Shown here piece after piece: positions 26,220-34,753 of a DNA stretch of 64,000 nucleotides. Below the pieces are notes generated by a model. It worked only from the letters and a program-made list of their open reading frames with translations, was not told where the DNA came from and did no database searches. Source of the DNA: Acinetobacter celticus (lineage in GTDB: Bacteria > Pseudomonadota > Gammaproteobacteria > Pseudomonadales > Moraxellaceae); NCBI RefSeq assembly GCF_001707755.1, contig NZ_MBDL01000010.1, forward strand, positions 333,650 through 397,649. Direction: 5' to 3'. The stretch's first letter is position 1, and the number at the start of each line of letters is the position of its first letter. The position numbers and the translations under genes are program-made.

Positions 26220-27380
26220 TTAGAAGCGGTAACCCACACCAACATATGTAATTAAAGGATCAATATCAATTTTAGTGGTGGCATGAATAAGCTCATTTCC
26301 AGTATTGGTATTTAGAACTCTAATCGTTGCTACATTATTCAGTTTTGCATATGAAACCGACGCTGTTGCATACCAATTGTCATTTAAATCATAATTAAAA
26401 CCAGCTGTGACAATAGGTGCTATGGCATCATTTGCATCTACATCTACCACAATATTGCCACTTGATAGTTTCTTCTCTAGAGCCGCCCCGCCATAACCAT
26501 CATGGATATTCTGAATCATATGTCCTGCAGCAATAAGATCGTTTTCAACGCCTGAATTTATTTTAATATCACTATAATGGGCATACATAATACCTGCACC
26601 AATATACGGTCTAAATTTATTTACCCCAGATTTTCCAAAATGGTAAACAGCCTCTAATGCAGGCGTCCATGCTCTTGCTGATGCAGCATTGTCATATGCT
26701 TCTAAATCTGTAATCAATAAATCCTTTTTTAGATAGACCTCAATTGGTGGGACTGATGGGTCATAAATGGGATCTGTTGGTAGTATAGGAAATGGATAGG
26801 CCACACTTGAAAAAGGCGCATATACTGCCCCTTTACCTTTTAAATCTACTTTTGGCGGAATTCCACCAATAAATTGCAATGAAACATTATCATTAAGATA
26901 ATAATCAAATACGATACCCAAAGTATCTATATTATCGGCTTCTAAGCCTGCATTTGAGTTCCAATGCTCTAATCCATTGATTTGTGCATCACCAGTAATT
27001 GTCTGTAAAATTGCATCGTACTCTTCAGGGGTCTCATTCCCTGTCAAATTCATTTTTATAATTTCATCTAAATATTTTGTTTTAATAACGCTATTAAAAA
27101 TAATGTTATTCATATTGTATGGATCTGTGGCTTCTAATTCATCATACTTGGCTTGATCTATATTATTTAAAATAGTATCACCAGAAATCATCCCCACATT
27201 GGCGCGCATTCCATTTGCAACATCGGTATTGATATTAAATGAATTCGCTTTCCCTTGTGGCATGACATGTAGCCAACCCGCAGAAACAGAAAAACGTTTG
27301 AATCCCTGCTGTGTTGCTGCTACCCCTGTTTGTGTCACACCCAGTAAAATAAGCGGTATTGCAAGTAAACCTACTTTCAT
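26220..27380 (-). CDS. OmpW-family outer-membrane protein, copy 1
   Basis: A signal peptide (MKVGLLAIPLILLGVTQTG..AATQQ) is followed by an OmpW/AlkL-type barrel: FSVSAGWLHVMPQGKA near the mature N-terminus, LGIVFDYYLNDNVSLQFIGG, FRPYIGAGIMYAHYSDI, and the C-terminal YVGVGYRF with the terminal Phe needed for barrel assembly. OmpW proteins form small hydrophobic channels. At 386 residues it is far longer than typical OmpW (about 215) because of large loops. The start is set by AAGGAG upstream of the ATG at 27380; the frame is open to 27425. It is a tandem paralogue of the gene upstream. Confidence 0.9.
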   Translation of the reverse strand: MKVGLLAIPLILLGVTQTGVAATQQGFKRFSVSAGWLHVMPQGKANSFNINTDVANGMRANVGMISGDTILNNIDQAKYDELEATDPYNMNNIIFNSVIKTKYLDEIIKMNLTGNETPEEYDAILQTITGDAQINGLEHWNSNAGLEADNIDTLGIVFDYYLNDNVSLQFIGGIPPKVDLKGKGAVYAPFSSVAYPFPILPTDPIYDPSVPPIEVYLKKDLLITDLEAYDNAASARAWTPALEAVYHFGKSGVNKFRPYIGAGIMYAHYSDIKINSGVENDLIAAGHMIQNIHDGYGGAALEKKLSSGNIVVDVDANDAIAPIVTAGFNYDLNDNWYATASVSYAKLNNVATIRVLNTNTGNELIHATTKIDIDPLITYVGVGYRF

Positions 27381-27856
27381 TGTCGACTCCTTGTCTGACA
27401 TTACTTTTAGTTCATAACAAGTCAATTATTTCTATTCATATAATTCATTTAATAATTAAGTGGATATATCTTTTACTTTGAAATTTTATTTTAGATTAAA
27501 AAACAATCAACACCTCGTCAATAGGGGCCTAAACATATCATTTCAGGTCTTTTGTCTTCTTCCGGACAAATTTCAATGTTCAACCAACAAAAAATATATT
27601 TATAAAACAACAATATGTAGTTATATTAAAAAAACAAAATGACTCATAATTTTTTCATAACAATAGATTAAATATTTTTATGCGTTATTAAAATACTTTT
27701 TCAAGCATCTCACTTTGTAAGTTTTTAATTAATTATTATGCTAAATACTACCGATTATTTTAAAGTAAAATTCAAATAAAAAAAGCATCCCTCCAGTTAG
27801 ACCAGTAGTGTCTAACTTTCAGGATGCGTATAAAAAATATTTTTATAAATTACTTA
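27381..27856. other. AT-rich region between OmpW paralogues
   Basis: About 400 bp of very AT-rich sequence separates the two porin genes. It holds the terminator of the upstream copy at 27785-27827 and the promoter of copy 1. No coding sequence is seen. Confidence 0.5.
27775..27827 (-). terminator. Terminator of OmpW copy 2
   Basis: The outer stem GCATCC/GGATGC and inner stem GTTAGAC/GTCTAAC form a long hairpin, and on the minus strand a T7 run follows. Confidence 0.9.
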
Positions 27857-28957
27857 TTAGAAGCGGTAACCCACACCCAAATAAGTAATTAAAGGATCAA
27901 TATCAATTTTGGTGGTGGCATGAATCAATTGTTGACCTGTAGATTCATTTACGACATTAATGGTGGTTTTGTTATTAAGTTTAGCATATGAAACTGAAGC
28001 CACACCGTACCAGTTTTCAGTTAAGTCATAGGTAAAACCTGCTGTAACAATTGGTGCAATTGCATCATCAGCATCGACATCTACTCGCATTACGCCTGAA
28101 GATACTTTTCCATCAAGTGCGGCCCCTGCTTTATTATCTAAAACATTTTGAATCATATGACCAGCAGCTTCCAAATCTGATCGGATTTCTGAATTTAATT
28201 TAATATCATTAAAATAGGCATACATAAGACCTACGCCCACATACGGTCTGAATTTATTTACACCACTTTTACCAAATTGATACTGTGCTTCTAATGCTGG
28301 TGTCCAAGCACGTACAGTTGCAGCTTTAGACTTATTGCCAAGATTTGTAATAGGAATATCTTGTAATAATGGGATCTCTAGCCCTGCTAAATCACCACCA
28401 GTAGTAGCAAAGCCACTCAAAGGTGCAAATATTTCGCCTTTACCTTTAATATCCACTTTAGGCGGAATACCACCAATCAACTGCAGGGACACATTGTCAT
28501 TAATATAGTAGTTAAATGTTAAGCCTAATGTATCTACATCTTCTGCTTCCAAGCCCGTACCTTGCCCTTGCCATTGCTCCAAACCTGAAATCGTTGCAGT
28601 CCCTGCCAGATCTGCCTTCACATTACCAGATGCATCAAAAATGATATTTTGTAAATCTGGCTCCTTCATTAGCTGCTCAAAACTATCTTTGAAATTATAT
28701 ATATATTCACCTTCACCAGTAGTTGCATTGGGATCAATTGAATTTAAGAATGCATTTTTACTAATACTACCTACTTTTGAAGTAGTTCCATTTTCTACAG
28801 CTGTATTAATATTGAACGGATTCGCTTTGCCTTGTGGCATAACATGTAACCACCCCGCAGAAACCGAAAAACGTTTAAAATTCCCTTGTGTAGCTGCCAA
28901 TCCCGTTTGGGTTATACCCATTAAAATAAGTGGCACCGCGACTAAACCTAATTTCAT
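27857..28957 (-). CDS. OmpW-family outer-membrane protein, copy 2
   Basis: It closely parallels copy 1: signal peptide MKLGLVAVPLILMGITQTGLA, mature start FKRFSVSAGWLHVMPQGKA, core LTFNYYINDNVSLQLIGG, FRPYVGVGLMYAYFNDI and terminal YLGVGYRF. Differences are concentrated in the predicted surface loops (for example residues about 60-130 and 190-215), as expected for diverging porins. The length is 366 residues. The start has AAGGA upstream. The pair most likely arose by tandem duplication; they have separate promoters and terminators. Confidence 0.9.
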   Translation of the reverse strand: MKLGLVAVPLILMGITQTGLAATQGNFKRFSVSAGWLHVMPQGKANPFNINTAVENGTTSKVGSISKNAFLNSIDPNATTGEGEYIYNFKDSFEQLMKEPDLQNIIFDASGNVKADLAGTATISGLEQWQGQGTGLEAEDVDTLGLTFNYYINDNVSLQLIGGIPPKVDIKGKGEIFAPLSGFATTGGDLAGLEIPLLQDIPITNLGNKSKAATVRAWTPALEAQYQFGKSGVNKFRPYVGVGLMYAYFNDIKLNSEIRSDLEAAGHMIQNVLDNKAGAALDGKVSSGVMRVDVDADDAIAPIVTAGFTYDLTENWYGVASVSYAKLNNKTTINVVNESTGQQLIHATTKIDIDPLITYLGVGYRF

Positions 28958-29097
28958 TGTCTTATTCCTTTTTTGACATAATTCATTAACAGATTTGTTT
29001 GTGTTTTTAATCAGTTTTGTACTTAATCAGTATTTTCAAACTTGTTTTGTCTGTGTTTTTTTATCTTATGTTAAAAGAATAATTATTTTTATATCAC

Positions 29098-29129
29098 AAA
29101 AGGCCTGATTTTGTCTTTTCAGGCCTTTA
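29098..29129 (-). terminator. Terminator of aceI
   Basis: The stem AAAGGCCTGA/TCAGGCCTTT is followed on the minus strand by a short T-rich tract. Confidence 0.85.
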
Positions 29130-29151
29130 TAGAATTTTTACATGAAATTTA

Positions 29152-29574
29152 TTAATGTTTTGGCTGATAACCAAAGTGGGCTTCTATGTGGTCATAACCC
29201 CATTGAAAAATAAAGGTATAAACCAAAATACACATGGTTAAGCTGAAATCGAGCACAATAGCTTGCCAGATAGTCATCTGCATCGCATAGGCAACCATAG
29301 GAATGGTCGCTAGCATTAGACCTCCTTCAAAGCCAATTGCATGCAAAACACGCACGCCAAATGTTCTTTTTAACTTTCTTTTTGCTTCAAATTTTTCAAA
29401 AAAATGGTTAAAAATCATATTCCAAATCACAGAAGTAACCGCCATGGCAATCCCAAGGGCGCCCGTTACTTCTAAAGGCAGATGAAATATAAAACTTAAA
29501 GCAATTGCTATGATGACCAATAGGATAATCTCATAGCTTAGCGCATGAATAATCCGTCTCTTGGAAATCAACAT
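29152..29574 (-). CDS. aceI: PACE-family efflux transporter AceI
   Basis: The start MLISKRRIIHALSYE and segments VWNMIFNHFFEKFE-like, HAIGFEGGLMLATIPM and CILVYTFIFQWGYDHIE are close to Acinetobacter AceI, which exports chlorhexidine and short diamines using the proton gradient. It has four membrane helices arranged as two bacterial transmembrane pair domains. The conserved acidic residue of helix 1 is the Glu in ALSYEI. The frame reaches 29610, but the ATG at 29574 matches the family start. It diverges from a LysR regulator gene. Confidence 0.93.
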   Translation of the reverse strand: MLISKRRIIHALSYEIILLVIIAIALSFIFHLPLEVTGALGIAMAVTSVIWNMIFNHFFEKFEAKRKLKRTFGVRVLHAIGFEGGLMLATIPMVAYAMQMTIWQAIVLDFSLTMCILVYTFIFQWGYDHIEAHFGYQPKH

Positions 29575-29632
29575 TTTAAATACTCTTTGAATAATTACGA
29601 TAACCGTCATTATATTTATGTTTTATTGATTG

Positions 29633-29674
29633 ATCTAACTAGATTCTTTCAATATATTTGATAGATAAATCTAT
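29633..29674. promoter_or_regulatory. Candidate operator for the LysR regulator of aceI
   Basis: Two short dyads lie in the 121-bp divergent gap: ATCT-AACT-AGAT at 29633-29644 and ATAGAT-AA-ATCTAT at 29661-29674. LysR proteins usually bind interrupted dyads in such gaps. Assignment is inference. Confidence 0.45.
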
Positions 29675-29695
29675 TTATTTAATGTATTTCTAACA

Positions 29696-30586
29696 ATGAA
29701 TATCAATCAAGAACAGCTCATTATTTTTAAAACTGTCATGGAAGCAGGTTCTTTTTCTGCGGCAGCCCGACATTTAGGAAAAGTGCCTTCTGCGGTCAGC
29801 ATGTCTATTGCCAATTTAGAAATTGACCTAAATTTAAAACTTTTTAACCGTGTTGGACGTGAACCTGTTCCAACTGCACAAGCCATTACATTATTTGAAA
29901 AGACAGAACAACTGTTGATTGAAATGAATCAATGGAAGCAATACGCTCTGGCTTTAAGTTCTGGCTTAGAATCCGCCCTCAATATTGTTGTTGTGTCTGA
30001 ATTACTCCATACCCATTGGACAGACTACATCACTCTGCTTGCACATCAATTCCCTGAACTTCAAATTAATATTTTTTCGGCACCGCAAGAAGATGCACAA
30101 AAAATGCTGAACAATGGTGTAGCACAATTTGCATTAATGTTTGAACGCGAACAATTAGAAAGTAATGAACAGTTTGTAGAGTTAAAACGTGAAGTCCTGG
30201 TTCCTGTTGCATCAAACACCTACGCCTTAGCCCAGTTTGATGCAATTCATTTTGAACAAATTTTACAAAGTAGACAAATTGTTGTGGCCAGCCGAGACCG
30301 CAATATTAGACCTGAATTGCTTTATTCAAAAAAATATTGGCGTACCGATAACCACCATTCGGCTTGTGCCATGATTAAACAAAATTTGGGTTGGGGCGTT
30401 CTACCCTTAGAAATGTTTACGGAAAACCCCTTACTTAAAAAGCATTTAAAGATTTTAAATTTTGCCGATTTCACACCAAAATTTGAATATTTTGTTGATT
30501 TAGTCTGGAACAGAGAAAGTCAGCAAGGCGCAGCTGCTCGTTTTTTGATTGATCATGTCAAAAAACAGCGTAAAAACACTTTTTAA
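29696..30586 (+). CDS. LysR-family regulator, AceR-like
   Basis: The N-terminal winged helix-turn-helix is canonical (FKTVMEAGSFSAAARHLGK, then PSAVSMSIANLEIDL and LFNRVGREP). An effector-binding domain of the periplasmic-binding-protein type follows. Its position divergent from aceI is that of A. baumannii AceR, which activates aceI in response to chlorhexidine. At 296 residues it is normal for the family. No obvious ribosome-binding site is visible in TTTCTAACAATG. Calling it AceR rests on context. Confidence 0.88.
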   Translation: MNINQEQLIIFKTVMEAGSFSAAARHLGKVPSAVSMSIANLEIDLNLKLFNRVGREPVPTAQAITLFEKTEQLLIEMNQWKQYALALSSGLESALNIVVVSELLHTHWTDYITLLAHQFPELQINIFSAPQEDAQKMLNNGVAQFALMFEREQLESNEQFVELKREVLVPVASNTYALAQFDAIHFEQILQSRQIVVASRDRNIRPELLYSKKYWRTDNHHSACAMIKQNLGWGVLPLEMFTENPLLKKHLKILNFADFTPKFEYFVDLVWNRESQQGAAARFLIDHVKKQRKNTF

Positions 30587-30675
30587 ATGCGATAAAACCA
30601 CGCTTTTCTCTTGGGTTAAATCAACTTTATGATATAACTAATTGTACAAGTAATAACGTTAAGAATTAGAGATCA

Positions 30676-31665
30676 ATGAAACAATCTGCGTTAAACCAAT
30701 TAAAAAACATGACGACTATTGTTGCTGACAGCAGTGATTTATCTGCAATTGAAAAGTTTCGTCCTTTAGATGCAACAACAAACCCATCTTTAATTACAGC
30801 AGCAGCCAATCAGCCTGAAAACAAAAAACTGATTGAAGATGCCTTTGACCAAGCCAAACAAGAAGGTTATGCAAATGATGAGTTAATTGAGCGCACAATT
30901 GATATTTTAACCGTCAAGTTTGGTGTCGAAATTTTAAAACTTATTGAAGGTCGTGTTTCTACAGAAGTAGATGCAGCCCTTTCTTATGATACAGATGCAA
31001 CCATTGCAAAAGCCAAAGAACTACTGGCTTTATATAAACAATATGGAATAGACCCAAACCGCATTTTAATTAAAATTGCATCAACATGGGAAGGGATTCA
31101 AGCGGCCAAAGCATTACAGGCAGAAGGCATAAATTGTAATTTAACCCTACTGTTTGGCTTGCACCAAGCTCAAGCTTGCGCAGAAGCCAAGGTCACACTC
31201 ATTTCCCCATTTGTTGGGCGTATTTTAGATTGGTATAAAAAGGCTGAAAATGTAGATAGCTACAGTATTGATCAAGACCCTGGCGTGCTTTCTGTAAAAC
31301 AAATTTATCATTACTACAAACAGCACGGCATTCAAACTGAAATTATGGGTGCAAGCTTCCGTAGTGTAGACCAAGTACTTGGACTTGCAGGTTGTGATTT
31401 ATTAACTGTTTCACCTAATTTATTGGCAACCTTAGCAGAAGACACTCGCGAAATTGAAAATCAATTGTCTGAAAATCATGCGCAGGTGCATATTGATCAC
31501 CCAATAAACCCATTAAGCAAAGCAGGCTTTAAATCTGCATTAGAACATGACTTAATGTCTTTTCAGTTGCTTCAGGGTGGTATTGACGGCTTTATTAAAG
31601 CACGCGAACAACTCAGCCATTTGTTACGCCAATCTTTTGGTTATGACGCAGAAATTCAAGCTTAA
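30676..31665 (+). CDS. tal: Transaldolase
   Basis: This pentose-phosphate enzyme exchanges a dihydroxyacetone unit. The Schiff-base lysine is Lys133 in RILIKIASTWEG (E. coli TalB Lys132). Other family segments are FRPLDATTNPSLI, NCNLTLLFGLHQAQACAEA and TEIMGASFRSVDQV. Its 329 residues exceed TalB by about a dozen. The first 24 residues carry the TTIVADSSDL start typical of TalB. It has AGAG before the ATG. Confidence 0.97.
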   Translation: MKQSALNQLKNMTTIVADSSDLSAIEKFRPLDATTNPSLITAAANQPENKKLIEDAFDQAKQEGYANDELIERTIDILTVKFGVEILKLIEGRVSTEVDAALSYDTDATIAKAKELLALYKQYGIDPNRILIKIASTWEGIQAAKALQAEGINCNLTLLFGLHQAQACAEAKVTLISPFVGRILDWYKKAENVDSYSIDQDPGVLSVKQIYHYYKQHGIQTEIMGASFRSVDQVLGLAGCDLLTVSPNLLATLAEDTREIENQLSENHAQVHIDHPINPLSKAGFKSALEHDLMSFQLLQGGIDGFIKAREQLSHLLRQSFGYDAEIQA

Positions 31666-31687
31666 TTAAATTTTCGTTTTTTCTCTA

Positions 31688-31723
31688 AGCCGATGCTGCT
31701 ATTATTCAGTTTCGGCTTTTTTA
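31688..31723 (+). terminator. Terminator of tal, abutting leuE
   Basis: The stem AAGCCGA/TCGGCTT with a long loop is followed by T6. The first possible start codon of leuE is only two bases after it. Confidence 0.75.
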
Positions 31724-31736
31724 TGTGAGTTTTACC

Positions 31737-32387
31737 GTGTTTGGCATCACAGATTTAACAACTTATATTATTGGTACAATTTTGATTGTTCTGTTGCCTG
31801 GCCCTAACTCTATTTATGTAATGACAATAGCATCACGTTACGGCGTAAAAGCAGGCTACATCGGTGCTTTGGGCGTATACACAGGTGATATGATTTTAAT
31901 TATATTAACCGCGCTTGGTGCAGCTTCTTTACTGCACACCTTTCCTTGGTTGTTTGTTCTGCTGAAAGTTATTGGCGCAGTCTACCTAAGCTATTTAGGC
32001 ATTAAACTATTAATGGCTGCCTATAAAACATGGAAAGCTACTGTTGCACCAGAACAAATTCAACAAAAACAACAAAGCCTAAAACAGCCTCATCCTTTTA
32101 AAACGGCATTGACCATTAGTATTTTGAATCCGAAAGCTATTCTATTTTATCTTTCTTTTTTTGTGCAATTTGTAGACCCTATCTATCCATACCCGATGCT
32201 TACGTTTACGGCCTTAGCAGTAGTATTACAAATAATTAGCATGAGTTACTTAACGGTTCTAATTTTTTCAGGGGTAAAACTCGCGTCTTTCTTTAGCTAT
32301 CGCTATAAACTGACGGCCTGTTGCGTGGCTTCTGTGGGTCTTCTGTTCTGTGGATTCGGTCTTAAACTGGCAACATCTACACTTTAA
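31737..32387 (+). CDS. leuE: LeuE-type amino-acid exporter (LysE family)
   Basis: This 216-residue LysE/RhtB-family permease has six predicted helices. The signature IVLLPGPNSIYVM sits in helix 1, and IGAVYLSYLGIKLL and ILNPKAILFYLSFFVQF are further family segments. E. coli LeuE exports leucine and other residues. The GTG at 31725 would start at the end of the tal terminator; the GTG at 31737 gives MFGITDLTTYIIG, which aligns with the E. coli start, and has GTGAG upstream, so I use it. Expression could be by read-through from tal. Confidence 0.85.
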   Translation: MFGITDLTTYIIGTILIVLLPGPNSIYVMTIASRYGVKAGYIGALGVYTGDMILIILTALGAASLLHTFPWLFVLLKVIGAVYLSYLGIKLLMAAYKTWKATVAPEQIQQKQQSLKQPHPFKTALTISILNPKAILFYLSFFVQFVDPIYPYPMLTFTALAVVLQIISMSYLTVLIFSGVKLASFFSYRYKLTACCVASVGLLFCGFGLKLATSTL

Positions 32388-32532
32388 AACCAAACTTTTA
32401 GATCTTAAATAGAAGCACTTTCAGCCCTATAAAAAAGTGATTAATTATTCGTTTTTTACTTTTCGCCTAAAAATGAATAGCGTATGATTACTACGCTTTT
32501 CAACAAATATAATGCTCTTATAGCAATGGATT

Positions 32533-33699
32533 ATGCAAAAACTACTGAATGACTTTTCTGTTCCTGCCGTCTTCGCAGGATTTATTACCTTCTTGGTTGG
32601 CATTAGTGTGTCAGCCGTTTTGGTTATTCAAGCTGCCCAAACATTGGGCGCCAATACTGAACAAATTACCTCTTGGTTTTGGGCACTCGGCTTAGCTATT
32701 GGGCTTAGTGGCCTACTTCTCTCTTGGAAATTTAAATATCCTGTTGCAACCTCTTGGTCTACCGCAGGACTGGCGCTGATTTTAGCAACTGGAAGCGGTT
32801 ATAATCTAAATGAAGCCATAGGTGCCTTTTTAGTCTGTGGTCTACTGACTGCCATTTTAGGCTTTTCAGGTGTTTTTCAAAAAGTTCTCTCGTATATTCC
32901 ACAAAGTTTGACCAGTGCCATGCTTGCTGGAGTTCTGCTAAAATTTGGTATCGCTTTATTTGCCAGTATGCAAAATGAATGGGCATTTATTCTATCGTTA
33001 TTAGTTGCTTATATTTTATCTAAACGTTTTTGGCCACGGTATAGCATTGTCATTACTGTGATAGCTGGCATTGCCATGTGTCCAATATTTTTGAATTTCA
33101 GCATGCCTAGCATAGATTTTGGCATGGCCAAACCAGTATGGGTCACACCTGAATTTAGTAGTTCGGCTATTTTAGGGCTCGCTTTACCATTATTTGTAAT
33201 TAACATGGCATCGCAATACTTGCCTGGTCTGGCAATGATTAAAAGCTATGGCTATAACCCGCATGTTAACCATCTCATTGGTTGGACGGGTATGGCGCAA
33301 GCACTTTTAGCCCCTTTCGGCAGTTATAGTGTCAATATTGCAGCCATCAGTGCCGCCATTAGTTTAGATGATCAAGTACATCCAGATCCTCAAAAACGCT
33401 ACATTGCAGGTATGAGCTGTGGTTTTTTCTATATTCTGATGGGTATTTTTGCAGCAACTTTAACCAGTTTTTTAATGTCTTTTCCAGCCATCTTTATTAC
33501 GGCTTTAGCAGGCATTGCTTTATTGGGAACAATCAGCCATAACATTGCCATTGCATTTCATGAAGTTTCAGACCGTGAAGCAGCCTTGTTAACCTTCTTG
33601 TTCAGTGCTTCGGGTATTCAATTTTTTGGTATTGGTTCTGCATTTTGGGGCCTAATTTTTGGTTTCGCTGTGCACTTAATTTTAAAACTCAGAAAATAA
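32533..33699 (+). CDS. benE: BenE-family benzoate/H+ symporter
   Basis: This 388-residue permease has about 11-12 hydrophobic helices. GISVSAVLVIQAAQTLGA, PVATSWSTAGLALI, QSLTSAMLAGVLLKFG and LAPFGSYSVNIAAISAAI are hallmarks of BenE. It is not next to benzoate dioxygenase genes; the anthranilate operon lies about 24 kb to the right. The start at 32533 has GGA eight bases upstream. The substrate is inferred from the family. Confidence 0.93.
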   Translation: MQKLLNDFSVPAVFAGFITFLVGISVSAVLVIQAAQTLGANTEQITSWFWALGLAIGLSGLLLSWKFKYPVATSWSTAGLALILATGSGYNLNEAIGAFLVCGLLTAILGFSGVFQKVLSYIPQSLTSAMLAGVLLKFGIALFASMQNEWAFILSLLVAYILSKRFWPRYSIVITVIAGIAMCPIFLNFSMPSIDFGMAKPVWVTPEFSSSAILGLALPLFVINMASQYLPGLAMIKSYGYNPHVNHLIGWTGMAQALLAPFGSYSVNIAAISAAISLDDQVHPDPQKRYIAGMSCGFFYILMGIFAATLTSFLMSFPAIFITALAGIALLGTISHNIAIAFHEVSDREAALLTFLFSASGIQFFGIGSAFWGLIFGFAVHLILKLRK

Positions 33700-33720
33700 A
33701 AGCTACTAAAAGTACAATAT

Positions 33721-33752
33721 AAACAGCACCATAACTGGTGCTGTTTGTTTAT
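33721..33752. terminator. Bidirectional terminator between benE and tetR-type gene
   Basis: A 10-bp stem, AAACAGCACC/GGTGCTGTTT, lies between convergent genes and is T-rich on both sides. Confidence 0.85.
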
Positions 33753-33766
33753 ATTTAAATTTGTCA

Positions 33767-34321
33767 TTACAAATAAGTTCTTTGAATTAATTCTTTCTGC
33801 ATAATCCGCATTTCATTCATATTTTCAGCATTTACAAATACGTTTAGCCAAACACCATCCGCCGTGTAACGTAAAAGTTTTAATTCTAGACCACTATCTG
33901 TTTGCTGATGTTTCAGCAATCGGGCATTGAGCCAATCAAACCACAACGTATTAAAAGCATGGTCGGTCAGCATAATCATTGAGATTGCAGACCATAAAGT
34001 ACCAATACCAGAAAGCTCAGTTTGTAACGTAAAATAAATATAGGCACGTGTAAAACAACCATGTGATTGATCATCTTGTTGCATATAATCATCTACAGCC
34101 ACATCTAGCCTAAAAAGCACATCTTGTACCATGGCTTCCAGTAGTTTTTGCTTGCTTGGAAAGTGATGAAATACACCGCCTTTGGTCACGCCTGCTAAAT
34201 CAGCAACAGCCTGAATAGAAACCCCTGCCACCCCTTTTTCTGAAGCCAATTGAATTGTATGTTCAATAATTTTCTGACGGATCAATTCAGGGGCTTTCTT
34301 CCGCTGATGCGCATTGTCCAT
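33767..34321 (-). CDS. TetR-family repressor of the SMR pump
   Basis: The helix-turn-helix is GVAGVSIQAVADLAGVTKGG followed by VFHHFPSKQKLLEAM, the standard TetR DNA-binding domain near residues 25-60. The C-terminal ligand domain is 120 residues. Its start codon overlaps the stop of the SMR gene (TAATG), so it is translated from the pump's message and is autoregulated. The obvious target is the 10-bp inverted repeat just before the pump gene. The length of 184 is normal. Confidence 0.92.
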   Translation of the reverse strand: MDNAHQRKKAPELIRQKIIEHTIQLASEKGVAGVSIQAVADLAGVTKGGVFHHFPSKQKLLEAMVQDVLFRLDVAVDDYMQQDDQSHGCFTRAYIYFTLQTELSGIGTLWSAISMIMLTDHAFNTLWFDWLNARLLKHQQTDSGLELKLLRYTADGVWLNVFVNAENMNEMRIMQKELIQRTYL

Positions 34322-34665
34322 TAGTGCCCCGTCGCATTTGAAAAAAGGTTAATAACCACAACACCAGATACAATCAACCCAATACCCACCATTGCCGCCA
34401 CATCTAAACTTTGGCGAAAAACAAAAAAGCCAATTAAAGCCGTTAATACAATACCCACACCTGCCCAAATGGCATAAGCAATGCCCAATGGAATGACTTT
34501 AATCACTTGGGAAAGCAAATAAAAAGCCATACTAAATAATACAACGACTGCCACGGAAGGCCACAATTTCGTAAAACTTTCCGATTTAACCAAAAAAGTA
34601 GAACCAGTCACTTCTAAAGCAATGGCTAAGGCCAACATAGCATAAGCCAATAGCACGGGATTCAT
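34321..34665 (-). CDS. Small multidrug resistance (SMR) transporter
   Basis: This 114-residue protein has four helices and the membrane glutamate in LALAIALEVTGSTFL (Glu18, equivalent to EmrE Glu14), followed by GIAYAIWAGVGIVLTALIGF. It resembles AbeS of A. baumannii and EmrE, which export cationic compounds. The frame opens at 34692, which is inside the operator, so the ATG at 34665 with AGGTG upstream is the start. It forms a two-gene operon with the TetR regulator. Confidence 0.92.
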   Translation of the reverse strand: MNPVLLAYAMLALAIALEVTGSTFLVKSESFTKLWPSVAVVVLFSMAFYLLSQVIKVIPLGIAYAIWAGVGIVLTALIGFFVFRQSLDVAAMVGIGLIVSGVVVINLFSNATGH

Positions 34666-34682
34666 ATTCACACCTAATAAAA

Positions 34683-34706
34683 AACATACCAATTGGTTGG
34701 TATGTT
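34683..34706. promoter_or_regulatory. TetR-type operator before the SMR pump
   Basis: AACATACCAA and TTGGTATGTT form a perfect 10-bp inverted repeat around TTGG. It sits 18 bp upstream of the pump's start codon, as expected for repression by the TetR protein of the same operon. Confidence 0.75.
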
Positions 34707-34753
34707 AGCAATTTTGCATAATAAAGCAAGGGTGATGTGAAATTTTCAATACA

